The notes beneath the pieces are model-generated. The model searched no databases. It saw only the letters and a program-made list of their open reading frames with translations, and was not told the DNA's origin. Shown here piece after piece: positions 16,069 through 24,674 of a stretch of DNA of 64,000 bases (its first letter is position 1; every line of letters starts with the position of its first letter). The stretch lies in NCBI RefSeq assembly GCF_000970685.1, contig NZ_LAJB01000014.1:1-64000 (forward strand), read 5' to 3'. This stretch comes from Domibacillus indicus. GTDB taxonomy: Bacteria > Bacillota > Bacilli > Bacillales > Domibacillaceae. Made by a program: the position numbers and the translations under genes.

Positions 16069-16434
16069 AACAGCGCTCTCTTGAATGCGCTGTTTTCAAC
16101 ACCATGAAAACAAACTTGTTAAGCGTCCCTTCATTCGTTTTTAAAGAATGTCTGGCCAAAAGTTTCGTGAGTCAATCGTTTACATAAGTGGAACAAGCAA
16201 TGTTACATACTCTTTTTTAAAAAAGGTAGAAGAACAGCGGCGCTTGGCCCAAGCAAGAAACAGCGGCATTCGCGGAACTCCGCTTTCCATAAGGCAGGCT
16301 GAAACAGGCAGCGCGAGAGCGTCGGCTGGTTCAGCGTTCGCCCTGCAGGAAAGCGAAGCCGCCAGCCCGCAGCCCACTATGCTGCTTTTTATAAGAATAG
16401 TTATATAAATGGAAGCGGTAAATGACAAAACAGG
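16069..16434. other. Gene-free stretch with repeat copy B
   Basis: No gene is supported in these 366 bases. An open frame across 16148-16408 follows the composition of the repeat (Ala/Ser/Arg-rich), has no ribosome-binding site and no recognisable domain. The stretch contains repeat copy B at 16259-16395. Confidence 0.6.
16259..16395 (-). repeat. Interspersed GC-rich repeat, copy B
   Basis: The complement of 16324-16355 is identical over 32 bases to 2351-2382. Its far end (ACAGCGGCATTCGCGGAACT) matches, with a few differences, the complement of the right end of copy C (CCACGAATACCGCTGT, 19171-19186). The copy is in reverse orientation to A and C. Confidence 0.75.
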
Positions 16435-16707
16435 TCAATATTTAATTCGAAATGAGCTAAATGATTGAAGGTCGGCAGCTCCTTCTTCAATCTGATGCAC
16501 TTTTGCAAAGTGATTGCCTTTTTTCAGCGACTCACCAAAAGAGTTTAATTGTTCGGGAGTTCCTTCTGCATGAATGGCAACAGAGCCATTCTCAAGATTT
16601 TTTGTCCAGCCGGTAACACCGTGATCGACTGCGGTCATTTGGGCAAAATAACGGAAACCAACCCCTTGTACTTTGCCGGATACTAGTAAATGCCGGGCTT
16701 GTTTCAT
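16435..16707 (-). CDS. acyP: Acylphosphatase
   Basis: A 90-residue acylphosphatase hydrolysing carboxyl-phosphate bonds such as those in acetyl phosphate or 1,3-bisphosphoglycerate. The phosphate-binding loop VSGKVQGVGFRYF (residues 9-21) supplies the catalytic Arg. Residues 33-42 (GWTKNLENGS) contain the catalytic Asn. The length is standard for the family. It is divergent from the alanine symporter with a short shared upstream region; GAAGGGGTGG precedes its start. Confidence 0.95.
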   Translation of the reverse strand: MKQARHLLVSGKVQGVGFRYFAQMTAVDHGVTGWTKNLENGSVAIHAEGTPEQLNSFGESLKKGNHFAKVHQIEEGAADLQSFSSFRIKY

Positions 16708-16794
16708 TTTTCCACCCCTTCTTTCACTTTTTTGTTTATAGAGACAGGCTTAGGGAATAAAAAACAAAACTATGTATTTAGGTGGTGCAGGCAA

Positions 16795-18177
16795 ATGGAA
16801 TCTTTCTTAGAAGCGGTCAGTACGTTTTCCGGCTGGCTATGGGGTTTTCCCCTTATTACGCTGCTGGCGGCAACGGGTATTTATTTAACCATTAAATTAG
16901 GATTCTTTCAATTTCGATACCCGCTTTACATGCTGAAGCAAACATTTGGCAGCGTTTTGAAAAAGCCAAAAGGAGAAGGGGATATTACACCGCTCCAGGC
17001 TCTTACATCCGCGCTGTCCTCGACCGTCGGGGCTGCAAACATCATCGGAGTTCCCGCTGCGATTATGTTTGGAGGACCGGGAGCAGTGTTTTGGATGTGG
17101 GTTATTGCCATAATCGGTATGTCGATTAAATTTGCTGAAAGTGTACTCGCTGTTCATTACCGGGAAAAAAATAAAGCGGGCGAGTATGTGGGCGGTCCTG
17201 TTTATTACATGACAAAAGGATTAAATATGAAATGGCTCGGTGCATGGTTTGCTTTCGCCCTCATGATTGAACTGATTCCAAGTATTATGGTACAGGGAAA
17301 TGCTGTGTCTTCAGCAGTTAGAGAAACATTTAATGGAAATACTCTCGTATCGGGTATTGTTACAGCAGCAATAGTAGGGATGGTGGTATTTGGCGGTTTA
17401 AAGCGAATTGCCAGAGTAACCGAGATTGTGGTTCCATTTATGGCGCTTATTTATGTGGGAGCCGGCTTTATTATTGTTGTGATGAATATTACTGAGCTGC
17501 CGAATGTATTAAGCCTTATTTTCTCTTATGCGTTCCAGCCGATGGCGGCAGTGGGAGGTTTTGCAGGTGCAGCAGTAGCTGAAACGATTCGTTGGGGATT
17601 TGCCCGCGGCTTGTATTCCAATGAAGCCGGTCTTGGGACAGCTCCGATTGCCCATGCAGCGGCAACGACTGATCACCCGGTCAGGCAGGGGTTTTGGGCC
17701 GTAATGGGAATTGTTATCGACACGCTTATTATTTGCAGTACCACGGCCTTTGTTGTTTTATCATCAGGTGTTTGGACGAGAGAGAATGCGCTGGAGGACC
17801 CGGCAGCGCTGACTACGGCGGCTTTTGAACAGTACTTTGGTTTTGCAGGCAGTGTACTTGTGACTGTTTCGCTTATTTTCTTCGTGCTTTCAACCATTCT
17901 TGTTGTTATTTTTTACGGCTCTCGTCAGGCGGAGTTTTTATTTGGCCTGCGGGCGGGCTTTATAATGAAATTTGTTTACCTGGCGTCTATTATAATTGGA
18001 GCGATTGGCGGTGCTCAGGTCATTTGGAACTTCCTGGATCTTGCGCTCGCAGCGATTTTGATACCAAACGTAATTGCTGTTTTATTGCTGAGTGGCGAAG
18101 TGAAAAAGCTAAAAAAAGAATTTTTTACCTCCGAGCAGTATTATAAAAAAGATATAAAGAAAAAATCTGTCTCGTAA
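16795..18177 (+). CDS. Alanine/glycine:cation symporter (AGCS family)
   Basis: A 460-residue membrane transporter with about ten to eleven hydrophobic segments. AGCS signatures include TPLQALTSALSSTVGAANIIGV (about 75-96), PGAVFWMWVIAIIGMSIKFAE, GGPVYYMTKGL and RWGFARGLYSNEAGLGTAPIAHAAA (about 265-290). It imports alanine or glycine with Na+ or H+, like B. subtilis AlsT and YrbD. The ATG at 16795 follows TAGGTGG; a longer in-frame N terminus is not expected from the family. The flavin reductase gene begins 14 bases later, so the two are probably co-transcribed. Confidence 0.93.
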   Translation: MESFLEAVSTFSGWLWGFPLITLLAATGIYLTIKLGFFQFRYPLYMLKQTFGSVLKKPKGEGDITPLQALTSALSSTVGAANIIGVPAAIMFGGPGAVFWMWVIAIIGMSIKFAESVLAVHYREKNKAGEYVGGPVYYMTKGLNMKWLGAWFAFALMIELIPSIMVQGNAVSSAVRETFNGNTLVSGIVTAAIVGMVVFGGLKRIARVTEIVVPFMALIYVGAGFIIVVMNITELPNVLSLIFSYAFQPMAAVGGFAGAAVAETIRWGFARGLYSNEAGLGTAPIAHAAATTDHPVRQGFWAVMGIVIDTLIICSTTAFVVLSSGVWTRENALEDPAALTTAAFEQYFGFAGSVLVTVSLIFFVLSTILVVIFYGSRQAEFLFGLRAGFIMKFVYLASIIIGAIGGAQVIWNFLDLALAAILIPNVIAVLLLSGEVKKLKKEFFTSEQYYKKDIKKKSVS

Positions 18178-18191
18178 CAGGAGGAGAAAGA

Positions 18192-18803
18192 ATGCAAAAA
18201 ATCGATCCGGCACACCTTGGTGAACGGGAGAATTACAAGTTTCTCACAGGAAGTATTGTTCCGCGCCCGGTTGCGTTTGTTACGACGCTCTCTGAAACAG
18301 GCGTGTTAAATGCGGCGCCATTCAGTTATTTTAATATTGTTTCATCCAATCCGCCGATGGTTTCTTTATCCATTCAAAGAAACAAAGGAGAAATGAAGGA
18401 CACGGCAAGAAATGCAGCGGCACAGTCAGCGTTTGTAGTGCATATTTCTGATGAATCTTATCTGGAGGAGCTGAATAAAACTGCCAAAATGCTGCCGCCT
18501 GAGGAAAGTGAACTCGATCTTACCGAGTTAACGCCTGTTAAAAGCGAAAGAATAAACGTACCCGCCGTTCAGGAAGCAAAAATTCGCATGGAATGTGTGC
18601 TTGAGCAGCAAATAACGCTTGGAAAAACAGAAGACGGCCCTTCGTGTGATTTGCTGATCGGCCGAATTGTACAGTATCACATTCAGGAAGAACTTTATAA
18701 GAACGGCCGGATTGATGCAAAAAAGCTTGCTCCGGTCAGCCGGCTGGCTGGCAATTTTTACGCCGGGCTTGGGGACATATTTGAGCTGAAAAGACCGACA
18801 TGA
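18192..18803 (+). CDS. Flavin reductase-like (flavoredoxin family) protein
   Basis: A 203-residue FMN-binding split-barrel protein. The flavin-binding region is FLTGSIVPRPVAFVTTLSETG (about 16-37), then APFSYFNIVSSNPPMVSLSI (about 42-61), a classic flavin reductase-like pattern. The C-terminal LAPVSRLAGNFYAGLGDIFEL is typical of the Bacillus flavoredoxin group. AGGAGGAG precedes the ATG. It follows the alanine symporter gene by 14 bases, but a functional link is not evident. Confidence 0.88.
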   Translation: MQKIDPAHLGERENYKFLTGSIVPRPVAFVTTLSETGVLNAAPFSYFNIVSSNPPMVSLSIQRNKGEMKDTARNAAAQSAFVVHISDESYLEELNKTAKMLPPEESELDLTELTPVKSERINVPAVQEAKIRMECVLEQQITLGKTEDGPSCDLLIGRIVQYHIQEELYKNGRIDAKKLAPVSRLAGNFYAGLGDIFELKRPT

Positions 18804-18812
18804 TCGGTCTTT
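18789..18812 (+). terminator. Terminator-like hairpin
   Basis: AAAAGACCGA and TCGGTCTTT form a stem across the stop codon of the flavin reductase gene. The T tract is short, so termination may be partial. Confidence 0.6.
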
Positions 18813-19272
18813 CATGCTGCTGAAAAAAGAGATTGTCAATCGAAATAACGTAATACAGGTACAGCCATTCTCTGAACGATAGAAGTAGAATGTGGCTCTT
18901 CCGCTGCCGTCTCCTCACATGCAGCCATTTCTTTTCAAAAGCAGTGTAACGGACTGCCGGCTGGCGGCTTCGCTTTCCTTTTTAGGAAAAAGAGGCTGCG
19001 AATAAATAACGGTGCCTTTTCCTTTTGATAAAAGAAGCAAAACAATTCCTGCTGTTTTTCCTCCCCACAAAAGCGGTATTCGGGGGGACGTAGACTCCTA
19101 TGGGACAAGCAGGCAGATTAGACCGGCAGAGCCGCGGAGCGGGGAAGACGGGTTTATCGTCTGCCCCGCTCCACGAATACCGCTGTTTCTTACTCGGATA
19201 AAGCACTTTTCTTCTGCACTTTTCAAAAAGGATTTGTAATATCGATTGTTTCAATTTATTTCAGGCAGCGGG
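18804..19272. other. Gene-free stretch with repeat copy C
   Basis: No gene is supported in these 469 bases. The frames crossing it have repeat-derived composition and no start signals. It contains repeat copy C (18936-19200) with nested inverted repeats. Confidence 0.6.
18936..19200 (+). repeat. Interspersed repeat, copy C, with nested palindromes
   Basis: The left part (CAAAAGCAGTG then GGCTGGCGGCTTCGCTTTCC) matches copies A and B. The right part is an inverted structure: GCGGTATTCG (19073-19082) pairs with CGAATACCGC (19174-19183). Inside it GGAGCGGGGAAGACG (19136-19150) pairs with CGTCTGCCCCGCTCC (19158-19172), 14 of 15 positions. The layout resembles the GC-rich intergenic repeats scattered through several Bacillaceae genomes. 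Confidence 0.75.
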
Positions 19273-19428
19273 TTACTTTGCACTTCTGGTTAATAATTTT
19301 TTTCTGTGAAGAATCGATAATAAGATCATTTTTTCAAGATGTTCTAATTTATCAAGGGTGTCTACATCCTGTTTTATATACCTCAGCGTTTTTTTTATTG
19401 TTTTTGGCAGGTGATCCAGATTGTTCAT
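19273..19428 (-). CDS. Small hypothetical protein (51 residues)
   Basis: A 51-residue open frame with an ATG at 19428 preceded by AAGGAGCGGAG at a good distance. The product begins MNNLDHLPKTIKKTLRYIKQ and is a charged, helical protein with heptad-like leucines (LDKLEHLEKMILLSIL). Codon use is ordinary for this genome and there is no overlap with another gene. I do not recognise a family. It lies between repeat copy C and the divergent ywbE operon. Confidence 0.55.
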   Translation of the reverse strand: MNNLDHLPKTIKKTLRYIKQDVDTLDKLEHLEKMILLSILHRKKLLTRSAK

Positions 19429-19649
19429 TTTTCTCCGCTCCTTCTTTGTTTACTACTATCTCATTGTTCATTATAAAGAACAATTGAGATTTTTTTAAGT
19501 GAAAAAGCTTAAAAATTAAAAAAATGTTCTTTTTAAAGGACAGATTAATGTTTTCTTCCAGTATAAATCTGCATCTATCACCGTTAAGAGTCGTTTATAA
19601 AAGAAAAAACCTTTATACTAATAATAAAGAAAAAAAGGGGGCGCACAGA

Positions 19650-19841
19650 ATGAACGGCCAAAATCGAAGCGACATCCAGCCTGGCATGGATGTTTATGTC
19701 ATTTTAAAAAAAGATCAGCGGACCGGAGAGAAAACCCGCGGGACAGTGAGAGACATTTTAACGAAATCGAGCTTTCATCCCCATGGCATTAAGGTTAGAC
19801 TGGAAGACGGCCAGGTCGGGCGGGTCTGTGATATTTTATGA
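19650..19841 (+). CDS. ywbE: YwbE-family protein
   Basis: A 63-residue protein of the YwbE (DUF2196) family. The sequence MNGQNRSDIQPGMDVYVILK followed by KDQRTGEKTRGTVRDILT and HPHGIKVRLEDGQVGRV is nearly the family consensus. The fold is a small beta-barrel; function unknown, possibly nucleic-acid binding. The ATG at 19650 follows AAAGGGGGCG. It is the first gene of a five-gene run; its stop overlaps the next start (ATGA). Confidence 0.9.
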   Translation: MNGQNRSDIQPGMDVYVILKKDQRTGEKTRGTVRDILTKSSFHPHGIKVRLEDGQVGRVCDIL

Positions 19842-20146
19842 GTTATATTGTTCATTCAATTGTAAATGTGCCCGAGGAAAAAGTAGAAGAAACCATTTCC
19901 ATTTATCAAAACCGCTCAAGGCTTGTAGATAAGTGCGAAGGCTTTCTTTCATTTCAGCTTCTTCAAAATGAAAAGCGTCCTTCTGAATTAACAGTCCAGC
20001 TTGTTTGGAAAACGAAAGAAGCATACATGAACTGGGCTACAAGCGAAGCGTTCCAAAAAGTCCACGAGCTTGAAAAAAATTACCCGGATCAGGAGCTGGC
20101 TGCCATCATTCCGAAAGTCCAAAAATATCGTGTGGTGGCGACATGA
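19838..20146 (+). CDS. ABM-domain monooxygenase (HmoA/HmoB-like)
   Basis: A 102-residue ferredoxin-like alpha+beta protein of the antibiotic biosynthesis monooxygenase superfamily. The pattern FLSFQLLQNEKRPSELTVQLVWKTKEAYMNWATSEAFQKVHE is that of HmoA/HmoB-type small haem-degrading enzymes and their relatives. A conserved Trp (NWATS) is kept; the catalytic Asn/Trp/His set of IsdG cannot be confirmed by eye. It overlaps the neighbours by four bases on both sides. Haem or other substrate is inferred only. Confidence 0.75.
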   Translation: MSYIVHSIVNVPEEKVEETISIYQNRSRLVDKCEGFLSFQLLQNEKRPSELTVQLVWKTKEAYMNWATSEAFQKVHELEKNYPDQELAAIIPKVQKYRVVAT

Positions 20147-20502
20147 TTTTTGAACAGGTAGAACACTATATTGCAGTAATTATGGACGGCATGTACCGCG
20201 ACTATCCGGAACTAATGAACCGTTTTGGTGAACGGGGCAGGGAAAAGTGCCGGGAAGATAATCATCATCATTTTAATCATTTAAAGACGGCTCACGAACT
20301 TCAAAATGTTCAGCTTTTTGTGGACTACGCACATTGGCTGACCAGCTTACTTGTATCACGAGGAATGAAGGCGGAGCATGTGATCGACAATTTTGAACGA
20401 ATCCAGCAGGTTCTTGAAGACAATCAGTCAGAAGAAGCAGACAAGTATAAAAGTATGCTTGCAAAAGCAATTGTCTCGATTGAAAGAAGGGAAAAAGCTT
20501 GA
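20143..20502 (+). CDS. Helical protein, probable partner domain of the B12 sensor
   Basis: A 119-residue all-helical protein without signal or membrane segment. Residues 21-50 (YPELMNRFGERGREKCREDN then HHHFNHLKTA) and 57-83 (QLFVDYAHWLTSLLVSRGMK) resemble a domain that, from memory, occurs N-terminal to cobalamin-binding domains in other bacteria. Here it is a separate gene that overlaps the B12-binding gene by four bases (TTGA). A His cluster at 41-43 could bind metal. I do not assign a named function; its place in the operon suggests a sensor or scaffold that works with the B12 protein. Confidence 0.7.
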   Translation: MIFEQVEHYIAVIMDGMYRDYPELMNRFGERGREKCREDNHHHFNHLKTAHELQNVQLFVDYAHWLTSLLVSRGMKAEHVIDNFERIQQVLEDNQSEEADKYKSMLAKAIVSIERREKA

Positions 20503-21149
20503 ACACTGAAGCAATAGAGTTGGCGCAAATGCTGCTTGAAGGCGATGTGGATAAAAGTTATGCATTTATGTATGCTCTTCATAACAAGGGCTGGGCCTCA
20601 GCAGATCTTTATCAAAAAACTGTAAGCGGAGCAATGCAGCATATTGGCGAATTGTGGGAGCGGGATGAAATTTCAGTGGCGGATGAGCACCTGGCAACAG
20701 CTACATGCGATTTTATGATTTCGCGTTTTCATGGCCAGGTGAAAAAACAGCCAGCTGCACAAAAAGCAATGTTTTTATGTGTGGAAGAGGAACAGCATAC
20801 ACTTGGTATGAGAATGGCTTCTTTTTTATTTGAGGAAAACGGGTGGCAAACACGTATGATGGGCGCCAATTTGCCATTAGAGCATGCTCTTTCCGCCGCG
20901 GAAAAATGGCAGCCGGATGTTATCTGCTTATCCGTGACAATTCTGTATCATGTACCGCAGCTGCAAGCATATGCAGAGGCGCTGGAAGCACTGCCGTTTC
21001 GTCCGCAGCTGATGGTCGGCAGCCGCCTTTTGTCTATGTATGATTTATCACCATATTGTACAGCAAATACGATCTTTATTACGGATTATAAAAAGTTAAT
21101 CGACTGGATGAATGATCAGAGCGGGAGGAATAAGATTGGGGCTTCTTGA
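20499..21149 (+). CDS. CarH-like cobalamin-binding photoreceptor domain, no DNA-binding domain
   Basis: A 216-residue protein. Residues 1-85 form the four-helix cap and 87-205 the Rossmann-type B12 domain. W53, then nine residues, then E63-H64 reproduces the Wx9EH signature that contacts 5'-deoxyadenosyl in CarH/LitR photoreceptors. E98-x-H100-xx-G103 (EQHTLG) supplies the lower cobalt ligand His100. CarH has a His directly after the signature Trp, used as the light-state ligand; here it is Glu54. The MerR domain of CarH is missing. The start is TTG overlapping the previous stop (TTGA). Adenosylcobalamin binding is likely; light sensing is inferred. Methyltransferase corrinoid protein is the alternative, but no partner is nearby. 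Confidence 0.82.
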   Translation: MNTEAIELAQMLLEGDVDKSYAFMYALHNKGWASADLYQKTVSGAMQHIGELWERDEISVADEHLATATCDFMISRFHGQVKKQPAAQKAMFLCVEEEQHTLGMRMASFLFEENGWQTRMMGANLPLEHALSAAEKWQPDVICLSVTILYHVPQLQAYAEALEALPFRPQLMVGSRLLSMYDLSPYCTANTIFITDYKKLIDWMNDQSGRNKIGAS

Positions 21150-21873
21150 TTTTATGCCGCTGCCGACTTTCCGGATAGACCGCCAGTTAAATGTGCTTGA
21201 ATGCTCCGAGTCTGCCATCCGCCACTTTGGCAAACAGGCACATCTTGAAGCGATTGTAGATGAAGGCAGCCGGCGAAAATTAGCAAAATTGCAGGAACAG
21301 TCAGCAATGGTAGAGATGGCACTGCTGACTGCTGCCTTTAAACTCAAGCCGTATTCTATGTCGGTTCAATGGAGCGGCAATGAAGCGGTGATCCAGTGTG
21401 TAGAAATAAATCCGCAAGTTGAACGCCTTGAACAATTGGTTCATCAGCAGCAAACGCGCCTGGCGGAGGCAGATTTTCAGCTGATGGAAAAAAAGGAAGA
21501 GGCGGAGCAGGCGCTCGTTAAAATGAAAGAAAGGTCCGCACCGCTTATTTCATTAAACAGCAGAACGGCTCTTATTCCCATGTTTGGTGATTTAGATAAC
21601 GCGCTGATGGAGCAAACAAAGGAAAAGCTTATCAGGCATTTTTATGATGGAGGATTTGAACAGCTTTATATTGACTTTACTGCTGTAGACAGCATTACAC
21701 TGTCAGGAATTAAACTGTTTAAAGCACTGATCGATACACTGATGATTTTAGATGCGGAAATTCATATTGTTGGTATCAAGCCTGAACATGCACCATTTTT
21801 AAAAGACCAGGAGCATGAAGAAGTTACGTATTCCGGTACGATTCAATTAAAAAGCGAAAGCCTTTATTCATAG
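21136..21873 (+). CDS. PAS-like plus STAS-domain protein
   Basis: A 245-residue protein. Residues about 5-95 look like a PAS-type domain (FMPLPTFRIDRQLNVLECSE), residues 100-145 a coiled coil (RLEQLVHQQQTRLAEADFQL then EKKEEAEQALVKMKE), and 148-240 a STAS domain (SLNSRTALIPMFGDLDNALM; IDFTAVDSITLSGIKLFKAL; IHIVGIKPEHA). The DSITLS segment aligns with the DTMVA phospho-threonine region of RsbR; the second site is not conserved. The TTG at 21136 is chosen because GGGAGGA sits 6-7 bases before it, inside the end of the B12 gene. It probably receives the signal of the B12 protein and passes it to a kinase or phosphatase pathway. Confidence 0.78.
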   Translation: MGLLDFMPLPTFRIDRQLNVLECSESAIRHFGKQAHLEAIVDEGSRRKLAKLQEQSAMVEMALLTAAFKLKPYSMSVQWSGNEAVIQCVEINPQVERLEQLVHQQQTRLAEADFQLMEKKEEAEQALVKMKERSAPLISLNSRTALIPMFGDLDNALMEQTKEKLIRHFYDGGFEQLYIDFTAVDSITLSGIKLFKALIDTLMILDAEIHIVGIKPEHAPFLKDQEHEEVTYSGTIQLKSESLYS

Positions 21874-21896
21874 GGAATAAAGGCTTTCGTTTTTTA
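21855..21896. terminator. Bidirectional rho-independent terminator
   Basis: CGAAAGCCTTTATTC (21855-21869) pairs perfectly with GAATAAAGGCTTTCG (21875-21889). The stem is flanked by A and T runs and lies between the convergent STAS and ldh genes. Confidence 0.93.
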
Positions 21897-21901
21897 ATTT
21901 A

Positions 21902-22888
<987 letters not shown>

Positions 22889-22900
22889 TCAAGTTAATAA

Positions 22901-22916
22901 TGTGAAATACTTCACA
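22901..22916. promoter_or_regulatory. Rex operator upstream of ldh
   Basis: TGTGAAATACTTCACA is a palindrome with only the centre (ATAC) off, extended by flanking AA on the right. It matches the Firmicute Rex consensus TTGTGAAATATTTCACAA. It lies 46-61 bases upstream of the ldh start codon, the usual promoter position. Confidence 0.88.
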
Positions 22917-23051
22917 AATTCATTATAGGATGTTCAAGAAGGGATTTCAAGGTAGATTTTTAAAAAAATGTGACAGTATGCGTTTTCTTTTTGACACATT
23001 TTTCAAATTCCCTCCAAGCCTTTCCGAAAAACATTGAGAAGACGATTAAAC

Positions 23052-23107
23052 AAAAAAAGCCGGCCTCCTCTGCAAAGTATATACTCTGGAGAGCCAGCCG
23101 CTTTTTT
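23052..23107 (-). terminator. Probable terminator of the AIM24-like gene
   Basis: An imperfect stem (AGCCGGCCTCC on one side, GGAGAGCCAGCCGCT on the other) is flanked by A7 and T7 runs. It follows the minus-strand AIM24-like gene. Confidence 0.65.
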
Positions 23108-23117
23108 TACGTATCGA

Positions 23118-23912
23118 TCAGTCTCCGTCGCCGCCAATAAAGTCAAAAATGCCTCCAAGGCCGCCTTCCCCTTTTGAACCGCCATTTTGTGGCATAGCAG
23201 CAAACACACGGCTCGCCAGGCGGCTGAATGGAAGCGACTGCACCCAGACGGTTCCCGGTCCGCGAAGCGTTGCCAAAAACAGGCCTTCACCGCCAAACAG
23301 AGCAGTTTTAACGCCGCCCACTGCTTCAATATTGTAATCAACATCTTTCGTCATTGCGACAAGGCAGCCAGTATCCAGACGGATCACTTCACCTGGAGCC
23401 AGTTTCTTTTCATGAATGGTTCCGCCGGCATGAATAAAGGCCATGCCATCGCCTTCAAGCTTCTGCATAATAAAACCTTCGCCGCCAAAAAAGCCGGTGC
23501 CGAGCTTGCGCTGTAATTCAATACCGACAGATACACCTTTAGCAGCTGCCAGAAATGCGTCTTTTTGGCAGATGATTTTGCCTTCATGCTCACTCAAATC
23601 CATTGGAACAATTTTTCCTGGATAGGGAGAAGCGAATGAAACGTGTTTTTTTCCGCTTCCTTCATTCGTAAATGTGGTCATAAATAAGCTTTCGCCAGTT
23701 AAAACACGTTTCCCTGCTCCAAGCAGCTTGCCCATTAAACCGCCGCCGCGGTTTGAAGATCCGTCGCCGAAAACCGTTTCCATTTTAATACCGTCATCCA
23801 TCATCATTAAGCTGCCGGCTTCTGCAATGACTGTTTCCTTCGGATCAAGCTCTACTTGCACAAACTGCATGTCATCCCCGAACAATTGGTAATCAATCTC
23901 ATGGTTATTCAT
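23118..23912 (-). CDS. AIM24/TIGR00266-family protein
   Basis: A 264-residue all-beta protein of the AIM24 family. The start [20 protein letters not shown] is fixed by AAAGGAGG just upstream. Typical parts are [58 protein letters not shown] and [27 protein letters not shown]. The C terminus is a Gly/Asp-rich tail. Bacterial members are of unknown function. It is 80 bases downstream of the kinase-like gene on the same strand and may be co-transcribed with it. Confidence 0.9.
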   Translation of the reverse strand: MNNHEIDYQLFGDDMQFVQVELDPKETVIAEAGSLMMMDDGIKMETVFGDGSSNRGGGLMGKLLGAGKRVLTGESLFMTTFTNEGSGKKHVSFASPYPGKIVPMDLSEHEGKIICQKDAFLAAAKGVSVGIELQRKLGTGFFGGEGFIMQKLEGDGMAFIHAGGTIHEKKLAPGEVIRLDTGCLVAMTKDVDYNIEAVGGVKTALFGGEGLFLATLRGPGTVWVQSLPFSRLASRVFAAMPQNGGSKGEGGLGGIFDFIGGDGD

Positions 23913-23992
23913 CTTTTTATCCTCCTTTAATGTCACGTTGAAATACGTGCACTAATACAAAAAGTTTCAAAATGTTTAAAATAAATGTACCG

Positions 23993-24580
23993 TCAATTTT
24001 CTAAAAGGTTCTTCACATATTCCCCGCTTGTTCCGCTTATGATTATATCAGCGGCACCGGCAGGATACTGTTCTTGAATATAGACCTGCTCTCCGGGCAT
24101 CCAGACATCTTCCCACATCGAACGCAATCCTTCGCCATCTCGTTCAATTCCACGCTGAAGCCTTATTTCTCTTGGACTGTCCACCCAGATTTTAAAATTA
24201 TAATAAGGCAGAAATCGTTCCAGCATTGTATAGCAGCCTTCTACAATAACAAAGCCGCCTGGCGGAACAGCATGTATTTCAGCAAGCTGGTCGGTTTCCC
24301 AGTCGTATCGTTCATAACGAGCCGGCATATTTTGTCTGAGCGGCTTCAATAATTGATTTTCAAGCCGATTCAGATCCCAGCTGCCTCCAATGCTGCTATT
24401 GCGCTTGCTTGAAACTTGATAAAAATCATCCGCGTGAACAATAACTGCAGTATTGCCCAGTTCTTTTTGCAGTGCGCCGGCCAGTGTGCTTTTTCCGGCA
24501 CCGCCGCAGCCATCAATAGCGATGATAAAAGTCTGGCCGCCGTTCTTTGAAAACGAAGCAATCAGTTGTTTTAAACTCAT
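23993..24580 (-). CDS. Uridine kinase-like P-loop protein
   Basis: A 195-residue nucleoside/phosphoribulokinase-type P-loop enzyme. The Walker A motif GCGGAGKST is at residues about 24-32, followed by VIVHADDFYQ (substrate Asp) and VIVEGCYTML with the Walker B-like region. EIRLQRGIERDGEG provides the lid arginines. The size is slightly short of Udk (about 210), and it belongs to the group annotated uridine kinase or para-aminobenzoate-type kinase in Bacillus; the true substrate is uncertain. It is divergent from the MarR gene at 24675, whose operator lies between them. Confidence 0.8.
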   Translation of the reverse strand: MSLKQLIASFSKNGGQTFIIAIDGCGGAGKSTLAGALQKELGNTAVIVHADDFYQVSSKRNSSIGGSWDLNRLENQLLKPLRQNMPARYERYDWETDQLAEIHAVPPGGFVIVEGCYTMLERFLPYYNFKIWVDSPREIRLQRGIERDGEGLRSMWEDVWMPGEQVYIQEQYPAGAADIIISGTSGEYVKNLLEN

Positions 24581-24626
24581 CCAAATCCCCCCTTTGAAAA
24601 AATTATACCTTATTCATTGACAGTTT

Positions 24627-24673
24627 ATCGTTCACCCCCTAAACTAAAATATGAAGTTTAGGGGGTGAACGAT
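24627..24673. promoter_or_regulatory. 19-bp-arm inverted repeat, probable MarR operator
   Basis: ATCGTTCACCCCCTAAACT (24627-24645) is perfectly complementary to AGTTTAGGGGGTGAACGAT (24655-24673) around a 9-base centre. The right arm includes the Shine-Dalgarno GGGGGTGA of the MarR gene and ends one base before its GTG start. Bound regulator would block transcription, and in RNA the hairpin would hide the ribosome-binding site. Confidence 0.85.
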
Positions 24674-24674
24674 T

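Noticed and set aside
16148-16408. Open frame of 86 codons in repeat copy B
   Set aside because: Low-complexity composition derived from the repeat, no start signal, no recognisable family.
19278-19487. Plus-strand open frame of 69 codons
   Set aside because: It is the shadow of the better-supported minus-strand gene at 19273-19428, which has a strong ribosome-binding site.
20499-21149. Corrinoid protein of a methyltransferase system
   Set aside because: No methyltransferase or activation gene is near, and the Wx9EH signature favours the adenosylcobalamin sensor group; not fully excluded.
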